The notes beneath the pieces are model-generated. The model saw only the letters and a list, made by a program, of their open reading frames with translations. It did no database searches and was not told the DNA's origin. The position numbers were made by a program, and so were the translations under genes. Positions 54,201 to 64,000 of a stretch of 64,000 nucleotides of DNA are shown piece by piece. Within the stretch, counting starts at the first letter, position 1; each line of letters starts with the position of its first letter. Origin of the DNA: Tilletia caries (taxonomy: Eukaryota; Basidiomycota; Exobasidiomycetes; Tilletiales; Tilletiaceae); assembly GCA_032718865.1 (NCBI GenBank), contig JALUTQ010000030.1, positions 372,001-436,000 on the forward strand. Reading direction: 5' to 3'.

Positions 54201-57200
54201 CGAATGTGAGGAGGGATATGAAGGAGGCACGACGGGAGGAGGTCGAGGCGAAGCGCGAGGCGGTCGAGTTGGAGGAACGACTTGCCGAGCTGGACGTAGC
54301 CTCCTCCGAACTGGCCTCCGAGCTCGAAAACGCCGTGCGCGCGCGGGAGGACGTGTGTAACCGAATGGAAGCCCTCCTCAAAGAAGGCAGCAGCGTCGAG
54401 CGCGAACTCGCCTCCGCGCAAACCCGGATCGAGGAGCTCAACCGGGAGACAAGCGCAGCGAGGACGGAAGTCCGCGAGGCGCGCGAGGCACTAGCCGAAG
54501 CCGAATCCGCACGGGATAAACTCATACGCACCTACCGGGCCGAAGCTGACGGCGACCGTGCGATCCTCGAGGAGAACGTTCGGAGTAAGGAGGCCGAACT
54601 CCGACTGGCGAAAGAGAGCCTCAAGAATGCGGAGATGGCGCGAAAAGCGGCTGAGGGGAGGGAAGCTGCCGAGCGGCTTGTTTCGGATTCCCTACGTGCA
54701 CAGCTCGAGGCGGCGGATGGGACGCATGCGGGGATGTTACGCGATTTGGAGGAGGCGCGTGAGGAAGGCGTTCGGTTGGAGGCGAGGGTTCGGGAGGTTC
54801 TCGATGGACGGGAGGAAGTTGTTCGGCTTGTGAGGCCTTTGGTGGGGAGGGTGTGCGCGTTGAGGAAGGTTGTTCGGGGGATGCCGGTTCCGTCGAGCTC
54901 GAGTTCGAGGGCGGCTGAGAAGGAGGCGGGTGGGAAAGGAGGGGCGGGTGAGGTGGTGCATGAACGGTCGAGCTCCGCTCCGGGTGCGGTTGGTGAGTCT
55001 GTCAATGGTGGGTCGAGCACGACGATCAAGGCCAGCAGCACCACAGCCACCACGGGCACGGGCACGGGCACGGGCACCACGACAGTCCTCCACGCGGCGC
55101 TAGAAGCCTTCGAAGCGGAAGGCGAGAACGAAGCCTCGCTCTCCACGACCCTCTCCGCCCTCCGCTCGCTCGAGCCGCGGACCTTCTACGACGAGCTCAA
55201 GTCGAAACTGGACTCCCTAACCCTGCTCGTGCGCAAATGGCAAAAAGCATACAAGACGACACAAGACAAGTCCGCGCGCTCGCTCGCGTCCGCGCGGGAT
55301 CGGATCGCATATCGCAATTTCCAGGTGGGCGACCTGGTGCTCTTCCTGCCGACGCGGAATACGAGCTCTCGGACGTTTGCCGCGTTCAATCGCGGCTGGC
55401 CGCATTACTTCCTCCGTGCGGAGGGCGGGTTTGGGGAGGTTGTTAGGAGTAAGGATTATTTGTTGGATCGGGTTGTCGCTGTCACTGAGCGGGTGGCGGG
55501 GCCTGCGGGTGTTGGGGGGGACGTCGTTGGTGCGGATGGGACGAATCCGTATCAGCTTGCGGAGGGGGTACGGTATCATATCCTTGATGTGGAGGGGGCG
55601 TTGGTGGGTGCGTCGGCGGCTCCTCAGACTCCGAAGAGGGTCGTCGGTGGGAGCGGTGCCGGTGGTGGAGGTGGGCCGGGCATGCCTCCGAGGTCGGTCT
55701 CGCATGGTCCGCCGTCGCGTCGGGACTCGAACGTGACGAATGGTTCGTCTTCCTCGCCTCCTGCACCCGCCCCTGCTTCTTCTTCTTCTTCGACAGCGAC
55801 GCCCTCTACGTCTGCGTCTACGAGTGCGAGCATCAACCCGCCCTCGGGTCTGACGCTCTCTCGCTCGACGTCGACGTCCCGCTCGGTTGATCGGCTTGGG
55901 TCTGCATCTGCGTCTGCGTCTGTGCTTGGTGAGAGTGAGCAGGTGGGAAGCGGGCCTGCGGGGTCGACTGCGACGATCACGCCTTTGAACAGCTTTGGTG
56001 CCGGTGCCGGTGCCAGTGGTGGTGGCGGCGGGCTGAGTCCAAGCGAGGTCAGCTCATCGGCGTCGATACCCGTGCCAGCATTTGGCACCCGTACGCGCGC
56101 GGCACTGAAGCGGCGCGCGCCGGGCGATGGGAATGGGAGTGGTGGTGCTGGCGAGATTGGGATGGGGAGTACGAGTGTGAGTCCTGGGTCCGGGGCGATC
56201 ACGCCTGCTGTCCCGCTGCCTATCTCGATGCCGCGTGGGGCCAGTGGGAATAGCTCGATGGACGCTAGCAACAACAACGGTGGTGGTGCTGGTGAGCGGC
56301 TTCCATTCAATCGCTCGGCCGGGGGCGGGATGGGGGGTCCCACTGTCGCCGAGCTAGAACGCGGGCTGAAGAATCCAGCGACGAGTCGGGCGATCGCGGA
56401 GGCGCTTGCTGCTGAGGGGTTGCAGAGCATTGGGAACCCGTTCTCTGCGAGTCCTGGTGGGGTCGGTTCCCTTGTCGAGCGTCCGAGTCTGAGCAGCTTC
56501 GGTGGACGGGCGTCGATACCGAGTAGCTCGTCTTCGTCCCCTTCTCCTTCGCCTGCCTCCTCGCGAGCGCCTGCGGTCTCCCCGCTTCGGCCGAACGTAG
56601 CGAACCGAGGGAAGGAGAGGGGAAACAAGGGAAGCTCGTCGGCCTCGTCGAACGTGTCGAGTCTGAGCCGGGCTGCGCGGAGGGAGGGCGCGTTCCGACG
56701 GCCTGGTGGCGGTGCGACTACAGGCTCCGGTCTGGCCACGCCGACCCGAGCTGGCTTCTACCCCTCCCGCGGTGGGGGTACGGGAGCGAGCGTATCGTCT
56801 GCGATGGAGACGTCTCCTTCCCCTGCGAGCCCTGCGCTTGCTGTTCAGAGTCTGGCCACGGCGCGCGGGGAGACGAGTCTGTTGGCTGTTGCTGGCGGGA
56901 GTGCGGGGCTCTGGCGCACGGGGAGCTCGAGTCCTGGGATTGGAACGGATGGGATTCGGTCGCCCAGGTCGAGTACGGATGGTGCTGGTCCGAGCTGGGT
57001 TGGTGGGTCGGCTCGGGCTGGAGGTGGAGGTGGTTCGACGATGACCTCGCCGTCGCCTGCGCCTGTGGGGCGGATGCAACGTCAGCTTAGCTCGGAGGGG
57101 GGAGGAGGAGGGGGGAGTGGATTCAGTGCGGATCGGCTGTCGCCTGGGCCGATGTCGGGACGGGGCATGTTAGGGCTTATTGGGACACGGCCGTCGAACT

Positions 57201-57799
57201 CGTCTGATGTCTCTCAGACAAGCGACGTCGTCTTCCCACGCTCACGATCACACACGAGCAGCGGACAAGTCGGCGGGACAACGACCTCGTCCTCGTCCTC
57301 TTCCTCAACCGGTATCAATTCCATCGGACGCAACAACAACTACCCAGGCACAGCCACTGCACGGAAGGACAGTTTCAGCTCTGGCTTCCTGTCGAGTCTG
57401 ACGTTCGGACGTGCCTCGGCTCGGAAGCAGAGTCTGCAGGGACGGCTGATGGCGGAGGAGGATCCTCGGCTGGGTTCGAATGCATCTACGATTGGTGGGA
57501 GCAGCAGCCAGACTGGGCCGCGACGGAGTACGCTGGAGATGATACTTGGCTGGCCTTCTTCTGCCTCGTCCTCTGCCAACCTGGGCGCGGGTGCGGCGGT
57601 GCCAATATCACCGAGACCGCCATCGACGACGGGGATGACGAATGGGAAGGGCAAGCGTGCGGTGCGTGGGTCGGTGTCGGAGGGTGGTGCTTTGGGTATG
57701 GGGGGTGATGAGGGGGAGCTGCTGGTGGGCAGTCCGGGGAGCGAGGCGGGGAGTACGACGGCGGCGGAGATGCTGCGTCGGCTGGCGAGGGCGCCCTGA
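51201..57799 (+). CDS. ATG11: Selective-autophagy scaffold ATG11
   Basis: ATG11 is the large coiled-coil scaffold that links cargo receptors to the autophagy initiation complex. ATG11 51201 starts MKLYRAHDGLSLSLPAPQAD, and the N-terminal ubiquitin-like/ATG17-like part continues through a single intron ending near 51580. A very long second exon follows. Its features are a helical region, Gly/Ser-rich inserts, then long coiled coils (about residues 800-1150, for example LKELTARTNEAEAATSSAQ and NLEEEITNVRRDMKEARREE). Next comes the C-terminal ATG11 domain, AYRNFQVGDLVLFLPTRN...FAAFNRGWPHYFL, typical of ATG11/FIP200 claw-type domains. After it, about 700 residues of Ser/Gly-rich disordered tail run to TGA at 57799. 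With about 2100 residues it is long for the family (yeast Atg11 has 1178), and most of the excess is low-complexity. Confidence 0.9.
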
Positions 57800-58154
57800 G
57801 AGCTCCCGGGGGACGAGAACTGGTTCCCATCTTTGCTTTCCACCCTGCCACATACTTACATCGATACCACCGCCTGAGCCCTGACTAGTGACTGCTCCCT
57901 TTGTGCTTGTGAGACCTTGCTGAGACTGTGATTTGTGAGACTTGAGACTGGGTTGTGATTGGGGTTTGGCTGTGCCCCTTGGAGAGCAACACGAGCCTCT
58001 CGCCTCGCCTCGCCTCGCGCGCTGCCCCGCTTGCCCGAATTCCAAGATTGTGTACGAGTTAGCTGCTCACCACCGACGTCGAGCTCAGCATCATCTCGAC
58101 TCTTCCCTCTCTCCCACCTGCACTCCTCGCTGTACTCTCTGGGAGCGCGAAACG
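57800..58154. promoter_or_regulatory. Tandem intergenic region ATG11 to membrane-protein gene
   Basis: This 355-bp region contains a CTCGC tandem (TCGCCTCGCCTCGCCTCGC at about 57999-58017) and no recognised TATA box. An in-frame non-ATG opening extends the following frame upstream, but its composition is not convincing. The ATG at 58155 is preferred as start. Confidence 0.4.
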
Positions 58155-61100
58155 ATGGAGACCGATCACCTGCTCAGCGACTCCGAGGGATCTCGCCCGC
58201 CGCAGAGACATCGACCCGCCGCACGGAGACCCAACCCAGCAGCAGGATCATCGTCCTTCGCCGCGGCAGCCAACAGCAATGCACAGAACAGAGCGCGCTC
58301 CCCATTACGTCTCCCAGCAGCACTCGTCTCCCCACGCGCCCTCTTCGCAGCCCTGCCCAATCCAAACGGCTCCTCCTCATCAGGACTAGGTCTCGCGGGG
58401 AACAACGACGACGGCTCCACTGCAAGTCTCTTCAACTCCGGTCCGCCCGCACCCATCGCACGTCCAACCTCGCCAGGAATCGCACATCCCGGCCAACACC
58501 CACGTCGTCGTGGTCGGGGAGGCGATAAGCACGCGAGCAGTCTCCAGACGCTTAGGAATAATGCCCTGCCAGGTGGGAACCAGCGCTTGCTCTTCTTTCC
58601 CGGCGCAGTGTCCTCCAATGCGTATCCGGCCGGTCGGAATCGCGCACGCCAGACGACACAGTACGGCGCGGGTGACGCTGATTACTCGCCTTCTCCCTCC
58701 CCGCCGCTCTCTCCAGGCTTCGGTGCGCTCGCGTGGGCTAACTTTGGAGGTGCCAGTCACGGTGGTGCCGGGGGAGTGGCAGCAGGCGGTCTTCAGGACC
58801 AGGGTCCACGCGGCAGAGGCTTCCGCGCACCGGGTCAACACCAACACCGCGTGATGAGCCCAGATCGGACGAACAGAGTCGACGCCCTGACGAACCCGCT
58901 CCTCGCAGCATCGGGCGGCGCGGAAGCGCACAACGGCAACGGCAACCAGCGCATCTCCTGGACGCGCACCCTGTTCCGACCCAAGCCGGACCAGGTGGAA
59001 CGATGGTTGGACTCCTGGCTCAAACGGTGGACCATCCTCGCCATCATTCCGGCGTTGGTGGTCTGGATCTGGTGCGCTATGCCCTTTCCTCATACGGACC
59101 CGGACAGCGTGGGCACGCCTTGGTGCGATCCGAAACGGCATCCGGGCGAGGTACTGCCGCCGTGGTGTCGGGATCAGAATAATGATTCGTCGTTGTTGGG
59201 GTTGGAGAGCGCGGCTGTTGCGGATTCGCGGACGAGCTGGGCCGATTCGGTCGTGTCTCTGCCGGACTCGTCTGAGCTGCCGCATGAGGTTGCTCAATCC
59301 AAAGCAGGGTTCAGCATCAGCACAGGGTCAAAGCAGACAATTCAGCTCTCGCAAATCGTTGCGCGACTTCACACTCCATCGACTTATCTGGCCAGTCTGG
59401 TCGGTTGGGAGATGGGCACACCTTCCAGAATGGTCACCATTGCGAAGAAGGCAGCCTCAACTCATGCGGCGGACAGGCTACCAAAGCAGGTACAGCATCC
59501 TGACGTACCCACAACCGAGCCCGCTCCCTCTCCCGGCCCTCCACCCACCTCCCCTCCTTCCAAAGTCGACTCCAACTTCCTCTTCTTCCTCCTCTTCTAC
59601 TACGGCATCTACGTCGCCGTCGCCCTCATCTACGTCACCCAGCTCTTCTCCCTGTACCGCCTAAACTGGTGGCCCAAAGCGTTGGGGGCACGAACGTCGT
59701 ACACCTTTTTCTGGGTGAGCACCATCATCGTCGGCTGGGCGATCCATCGGTGGGATCCGTTCGGGACGGAGGAGCGCCATCGGAAACATCGGGGTGAGGG
59801 GGATGATATACAGTGGCAGAGGAAGACGCTTTGGGTGCTGCTGGCTTTTGTGGCGATGGCTATGCCTGCTGTGGTCTGTCTGACTGGCTTGCGGAGGAGT
59901 GGGAGGCAGGCGTATCGGCACAGCATGACGGAGATGCAGAAGAGTGAGTTTATCCTTGCCCCCTGTCCGCGTTATGTTTTGAAGTGTGTCGGAATTCTGA
60001 CCTCTTGAGGGGTTTTACCCGATTGCAGCGTTCCTCGAGCGTCAGTTGACGATGCGCATCCCCTCCTCCTACATCCGCTTCCTCTGGTTCATCTCCTCCA
60101 TCGCCCTCGCCCTGATGGCCCTCCTGGCCGGCCAGGGCTACGCCTCCGTCTACCTGTCCACATTGCCGCACACCAGTTTCGAGGGTACGGCGTACGTCAC
60201 CTTCTGGATGATCACGGTCAATTGTATGGCGCTGGCGTCGCACTGGATCTTGGAGGAGAAGGTGCGCAGTCGGGCGCTGGTGTTTGTGTTCAAGGTGAGG
60301 CTTTTCTTGGGCGGCAAGATGACAGTGGGATGCGCTGGTGGTGTGGGTCTTGCTGACAGGGTGATACCGACTTCTTCCCTTTCCCAATACAGTATTACTA
60401 CTTTTTGGTACGTTGTTTCCTGAAACGTGGGCTGTAATATCCCGTTGTGCTGACCCTGTTTCTCGTTTCTTCATTTGCTCCAGGTCTACTTCGTCTTTTA
60501 CCGGAATCTCTTCGCCCGTCTGCGCTCCTTCGACCAGTTCGCCCTCATCCAGCTGCTCAGTTCCTTCTGGGTCTGCGTCTGGTATCCATTCAGGTGAGTT
60601 GACAAGCAATGTGGGAAGCGAGGCTTTACCCGTGTTTCATGAATGCTCATCGCTCTTGTCATGTGCTTGGTGGGAACCTGTAGTATGTCTGGGATCTGTC
60701 ACCGGATCGTGCAGTACTTCAACCCCGAACCGAAGTCGTGGGAGGAGTACGTCGAGGCGGTCGGACTGGGTAAGTTGCGCAACGCCTTGGTTGGTTCTTT
60801 CGTGGATCCTGAAGGCTCACAATCCTGTTCTTCTGCCCTTCCAGCGTTCTACTTGCGCAATCTGGCTCAGAACACCACGATGATTGCCTTCCTAGGCTGG
60901 GTGTCCATCCTACACTTTGGCAACAACCAGCGTGAGTTGCGAAGAGGGATGATGGGGCACAGAGTTCGCCGTACTGAAATATTTCCCCCTCATTAGAACT
61001 GTACCCCTTCTTCGCCTTCGCGGACAAGAGTGATCCTTACAACTATCAGCTGACGATGCTCGGTTCTCTGGCCATTTGGGCGTCGGAGCTCATAACCTCT

Positions 61101-61483
61101 TTCGTTGCACGTGAGGTGAGTGTAATCGTTGTCCCCCAACCCTCCCCACCCATCGATTGCGCTTTTGGTCTCCTTTTGCCTGGGGCGTTTTTGCTCATTT
61201 TCTTATCTTTTCGCATCCCACCACTCACTCTTAGATCTGCAAATGGGCTTTCCACGTCGACGTGACTGCACTTGGACTAGACGAGATGCGCGCCTATCCG
61301 GAAATCGTGCCTACGTGCGTGTGGAGCACGATACACGTCTTGATGGACATGCTTTTCTTCCTCATTGTGAGTGCTTCGAGAAAAAAAGAAAAAAAAAAGG
61401 GAAAAAAAAGGATACGTACACTGAACCTCTGGATCCTGCTTTGCTTCATGGCGGACGATCTGCAGAAACTCAACTTCCATTGA
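58155..61483 (+). CDS. Large multipass membrane protein of unknown function
   Basis: ATG 58155 (METDHLLSDSEGSRPP) opens a long, Pro/Ser/Arg-rich cytosolic region of about 280 residues. The first span is RWTILAIIPALVVWIWCAM, followed by a loop with paired Cys (PWCDPKRHPGEVLPPWCRDQ). After a Ser/Pro-rich loop there is a run of spans starting FLFFLLFYYGIYVAVALIYV, then a conserved-looking WWPKALGARTSYTFFWVSTI. More spans lie in eight or so short exons (for example FLWFISSIALALMALLAGQGY and MIAFLGWVSILHFG). The last exon encodes only KLNFH before TGA at 61483. Acidic-dileucine-like DHLL near the start could be a sorting signal. The family was not recognised with confidence. Confidence 0.7.
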
Positions 61484-62557
61484 ATGGACACCCACACCCA
61501 CCTTGCCACACACTGGCACTACTTAAACGACTTTGTCTGCCGACTCCGAACATCACGCTTCACGAACCCTTCTGATTCACGAAAACCGAAACGCCCTCCC
61601 GAGCCCTGTACCACCTTCCACCTATCCACCTTATGGATCCAGCTTTCTCTTCAACGACCAACGTCACCGCACACACATCAATGTCTACATTATCCAATAA
61701 CTTGATTCCCCCAACACACCCACCCCGCCTATTCGACTCCCCGCCTGTGACAATCTCTAAAGCCAGCTCGACTCTTCAACCCACAAGAGTTCCCGGCCTG
61801 GCGAACTACCTGCTTCCACCTTCTCTCATTACTTAGATACCCCTCCCCACTTTCTTCATTCTCCCTCTTGACGACTTTTTAACAACCAACAGAGACACAG
61901 AGACATAAAAAATCGCAAACTTGTCCCATCCCAGTGACTGAAAGAAGAGCTAACACGCCTGGTGAGATCAGACGTCGTGAACAGAGAATATTTAAAAAAA
62001 AAAAAAAAAAGCAAAATAGGAAAGGGCCCAGGAGCCACGGGGTGTTAGACATCCAATGAAGCGCCCAGCCCTAGGGGATCAAGTCCTAGGTTGGGGGTAC
62101 TTCAATTGGAGCCTATCCGTGTTCTGCAAACTGCCCACAGGAAAGCGTGATTCAACCGTGAATTGAACCCGCGTCTCCCCTGCGCAACAGAGAGCTCACC
62201 TGGTTTTCAAACTGGTGGGCTTAACCACTCGAGCCATCAGCCCTTTCCTCGTCCTGCTCTGGCCGTTGCGTGTATATGTGCGTTGTCCGGCGGTGCCGCA
62301 GAGAGCCCTGCTGGAGTAGGGAGGCGTGGTAACTGTTTGGAAGGACATCGAGGCATTTGTTTGTTATTTAGCTGTCCGGGTTTTGGATCGGGGGTAACCG
62401 GCGTGTGGGGGGCCGGCAACTCTGACTTTGACATCTCTCGGCCGATAGAACACCGCCAAGTGTGAGCACGGACGCTGGTCGCTCGCTCGCTGCTGGATGG
62501 GGTCGGCGGCCTGGACGATAGCATCGACGGGACGCGCCGTGGATTGATTTTCCGAGA
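61484..62557. other. Intergenic region with Pol III-like element
   Basis: This region of about 1.07 kb separates the membrane-protein stop from the LSB5-like start. It contains a 17-A run at 61994-62010 (a T-run on the minus strand) and a serine-tRNA-like sequence at 62154-62243, minus strand. The last 300 bp hold the LSB5-like promoter. No other gene was seen. Confidence 0.5.
62154..62243 (-). tRNA. tRNA-Ser(UGA)-like sequence, probably a pseudogene or tRNA-derived element
   Basis: On the minus strand, GGGCTGATGGCTCGAGTGG contains a good A box (TGGCTCGAGTGG) and a D arm (GGCT...AGCC). A TTTGAAA anticodon loop with anticodon UGA, a long type-II variable arm and a B box (GGTTCAATTC) follow. 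Serine tRNAs have this layout. However, the anticodon stem, T stem and acceptor stem pair poorly: the 3' end lacks the expected complement of GGGCTGA. It is therefore more likely a decayed tRNA-Ser or the head of a tRNA-derived short element. The next strong T-run on this strand is about 145 bases further on. Confidence 0.4.
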
Positions 62558-64000
62558 ATGATCAAGAATCGAGTGCAAGAAGTGCTGGGCACGCAGAAGC
62601 CGCACTCGTCAGTGTCTGACCACGTCGACCGTCTCTGCAGCGAGGAGTACGAGGAGGAAGAGTATGGCGAGCTGCCCGAGCTCGTAACGGCCATCAAGCT
62701 GCAGCCCGCGACGGGGACGGCCGAAGCATCGCGATCCATCCGCAAGAAGCTCAAGTATGGATCCGTCCATGCGCAGAAGAGAGCGATCTTCATCCTCGGC
62801 GCACTCGTCGCCAACGGGGGCACCCGCTTCCAGCAGTCCTTCGCAGACGAGCGGCTCGTCCACACCATCAAGCTCACCTCGTCCGATCCGCTCATCGACC
62901 TCTCCGTGCGCAAGAAGCTCATGCGACTGCTCTACTCCTGGGCCATGCAGTTCAAGTCGGACCCGCAGATGTTCACCGTTGCCAGGCTTTATAACGCTTG
63001 CGGCGGAGGGCAGAAGTCAGCGGCCCAGCTCCGGTCCGAGGCAGCCGAGCTCGTCCGGAAACGCGAAGAGGCGGCCGAGAAGGAACAGCGTGAACGAGGC
63101 GATCGTAAGGCTGCGGAGCGTCGTGCGAAGCAGGAGGAGAAGGACAAGGCTCTGGCAAAGAAACTACAGGACCAGGAACGCGCGAAGAACCGCGGCAGCC
63201 GTGCTGCGGTGTCTACCTTCAACTTCGAGAAGGAGAAGCCCGTCATCCAGACGACTCTTGCTCAATCCTCCCAGTTCTCCACCGCACTGGTGAACGCTCT
63301 TCAGCTCGTCAACCGGGACAAGGAGTCTGTCGAAACCAACGCGCGTGTGCAGGAGTACCTCGGAAAGGTCAAGGCCGAACGCAAGCGTGTCGTCCGCTAC
63401 ATCCAGCTCGTCCAACAGCACGAGGAAACGCTGGGTGCGCTCATTGCTGCCAACGACCAGGTACTTCTCGCCCTCCAGCTCTACGACAAGCTCTCCAAAC
63501 CACCGGAGCTCGACTCGGACGACGAGATCGCGGCGTCGGCTGCTGTGGATGGCAAGTACGTCGCATCCGATGCGGAGATTGAGCTCGTTCGACAGCGCAT
63601 CGCTGATGCGGGCGCTCACGGTGGTGCCTCTAACACCAATCTCTTTGGAGATGACTTTGGCGGACGTGAACAACAGCCACGATCCGGCTCCGACCAGCTC
63701 GTCACCCCGCTCTCGGCCCAATATTCCGGCGCGTCCAGAGATGCAGACCGCATGGGCGAGCTCGAGAAGTTGCAGTATGTCCAACGAGCTCGACTGGATC
63801 GTCACTCTTCGTCCCGTGGTGACTCTGGCTACGACGATGTTGTGGGAGGCGTCTCGCGCGATCTGATGGACCTCAACTTTGACGATGACCAAGGAGGATA
63901 TGAACAACAGCCTTCGTCTTCCTCCTCCTCCGCTCTTCCGCCTTCTCTTCGACCTGTTCGGACGGACTCAGCCAACGCAGCTGCGGCAGCCGCAGCACAC
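62558..64000 (+). CDS. LSB5: LSB5-like VHS-GAT domain protein (3' end cut off by window)
   Basis: ATG 62558 (MIKNRVQEVLGTQKPHSS) leads into a VHS domain: SVSDHVDRLCSEEYEEEEYG, LPELVTAIKLQ, EASRSIRKKLKYGSVHAQKR and AIFILGALVANGG. A charged Lys/Glu/Arg-rich helix follows, then a GAT-like three-helix region (TNARVQEYLGKVKAERKRVV, QLVQQHEETLGALIAANDQV and LLALQLYDKLSKPPELDSDD). The rest is Ser/Gln-rich with short acidic FGDDFGG and LMDLNFDDD motifs resembling clathrin- or adaptor-binding peptides. In yeast Lsb5 binds Las17 and links actin patches to endocytic sorting. No stop is reached before base 64000. Start choice rests on position just before the VHS domain; an upstream exon cannot be excluded. 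Confidence 0.85.
   Translation, partial: MIKNRVQEVLGTQKPHSSVSDHVDRLCSEEYEEEEYGELPELVTAIKLQPATGTAEASRSIRKKLKYGSVHAQKRAIFILGALVANGGTRFQQSFADERLVHTIKLTSSDPLIDLSVRKKLMRLLYSWAMQFKSDPQMFTVARLYNACGGGQKSAAQLRSEAAELVRKREEAAEKEQRERGDRKAAERRAKQEEKDKALAKKLQDQERAKNRGSRAAVSTFNFEKEKPVIQTTLAQSSQFSTALVNALQLVNRDKESVETNARVQEYLGKVKAERKRVVRYIQLVQQHEETLGALIAANDQVLLALQLYDKLSKPPELDSDDEIAASAAVDGKYVASDAEIELVRQRIADAGAHGGASNTNLFGDDFGGREQQPRSGSDQLVTPLSAQYSGASRDADRMGELEKLQYVQRARLDRHSSSRGDSGYDDVVGGVSRDLMDLNFDDDQGGYEQQPSSSSSSALPPSLRPVRTDSANAAAAAAAH

Noticed and set aside
53515..56739. Long minus-strand frames opposite ATG11
   Set aside because: Ser/Arg/Pro-rich artefacts complementary to the coiled-coil and Gly/Ser tail of ATG11.

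Overview
The window is nuclear DNA from a fungus, most likely a basidiomycete. Nearly every gene is split by short GT-AG introns of about 50-100 bp, and all proteins that could be identified are fungal housekeeping proteins: NHP2, ISA1, MSH6, ECO1, KRE6/SKN1, SEC24, ATG11 and an LSB5-type VHS-GAT protein. The species cannot be named from sequence alone. No rRNA, CRISPR, plasmid or bacterial operon structure was seen. All gene models are manual splices judged from frame, splice signals and family conservation. ORFs opening at GTG, TTG or CTG were not taken as starts.

Region 1 (1-5.1 kb) has been hit repeatedly by transposons. An integrase-like gene (71-1256) is cut by the end of a hAT-like element at base 69 and by a 470-bp solo LTR with a 5-bp target duplication. 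A complete 789-bp hAT-type MITE lies at 1337-2125. A second, 686-bp MITE at 3875-4560 sits inside an exon of a minus-strand zinc-finger gene. Deleting the MITE and one target-site copy restores that gene's frame.

Region 2 (5.8-22.1 kb) is gene-dense: NHP2 (H/ACA snoRNP), ISA1 (mitochondrial Fe-S assembly), MSH6 (mismatch repair), ECO1 (cohesin acetyltransferase), a KRE6/SKN1-type glucan-synthesis protein and a DH-domain Rho GEF.

Region 3 (22.5-36.9 kb) holds three paralogous multipass membrane genes of unknown function, all on the minus strand. The second and third share a small upstream reading frame (27 codons in copy 3, decayed in copy 2). They are separated by about 9 kb of repeat-rich DNA: a 5-copy 15-bp minisatellite, a tyrosine-recombinase (Ngaro/DIRS-type) retrotransposon with two in-frame stops, a large diverged inverted repeat and a perfect 31-bp palindrome.

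Region 4 (37.6-64 kb) is gene-dense again: a membrane-anchored short-chain dehydrogenase, an HMG-box protein whose upstream region carries nine ACGCGT boxes, a DUF3429/TMEM69-like mitochondrial protein, SEC24 with an N-terminal WW domain, ATG11 divergent from SEC24, a large membrane protein of unknown function, a serine-tRNA-like Pol III element, and an LSB5-like gene that runs off the window end.
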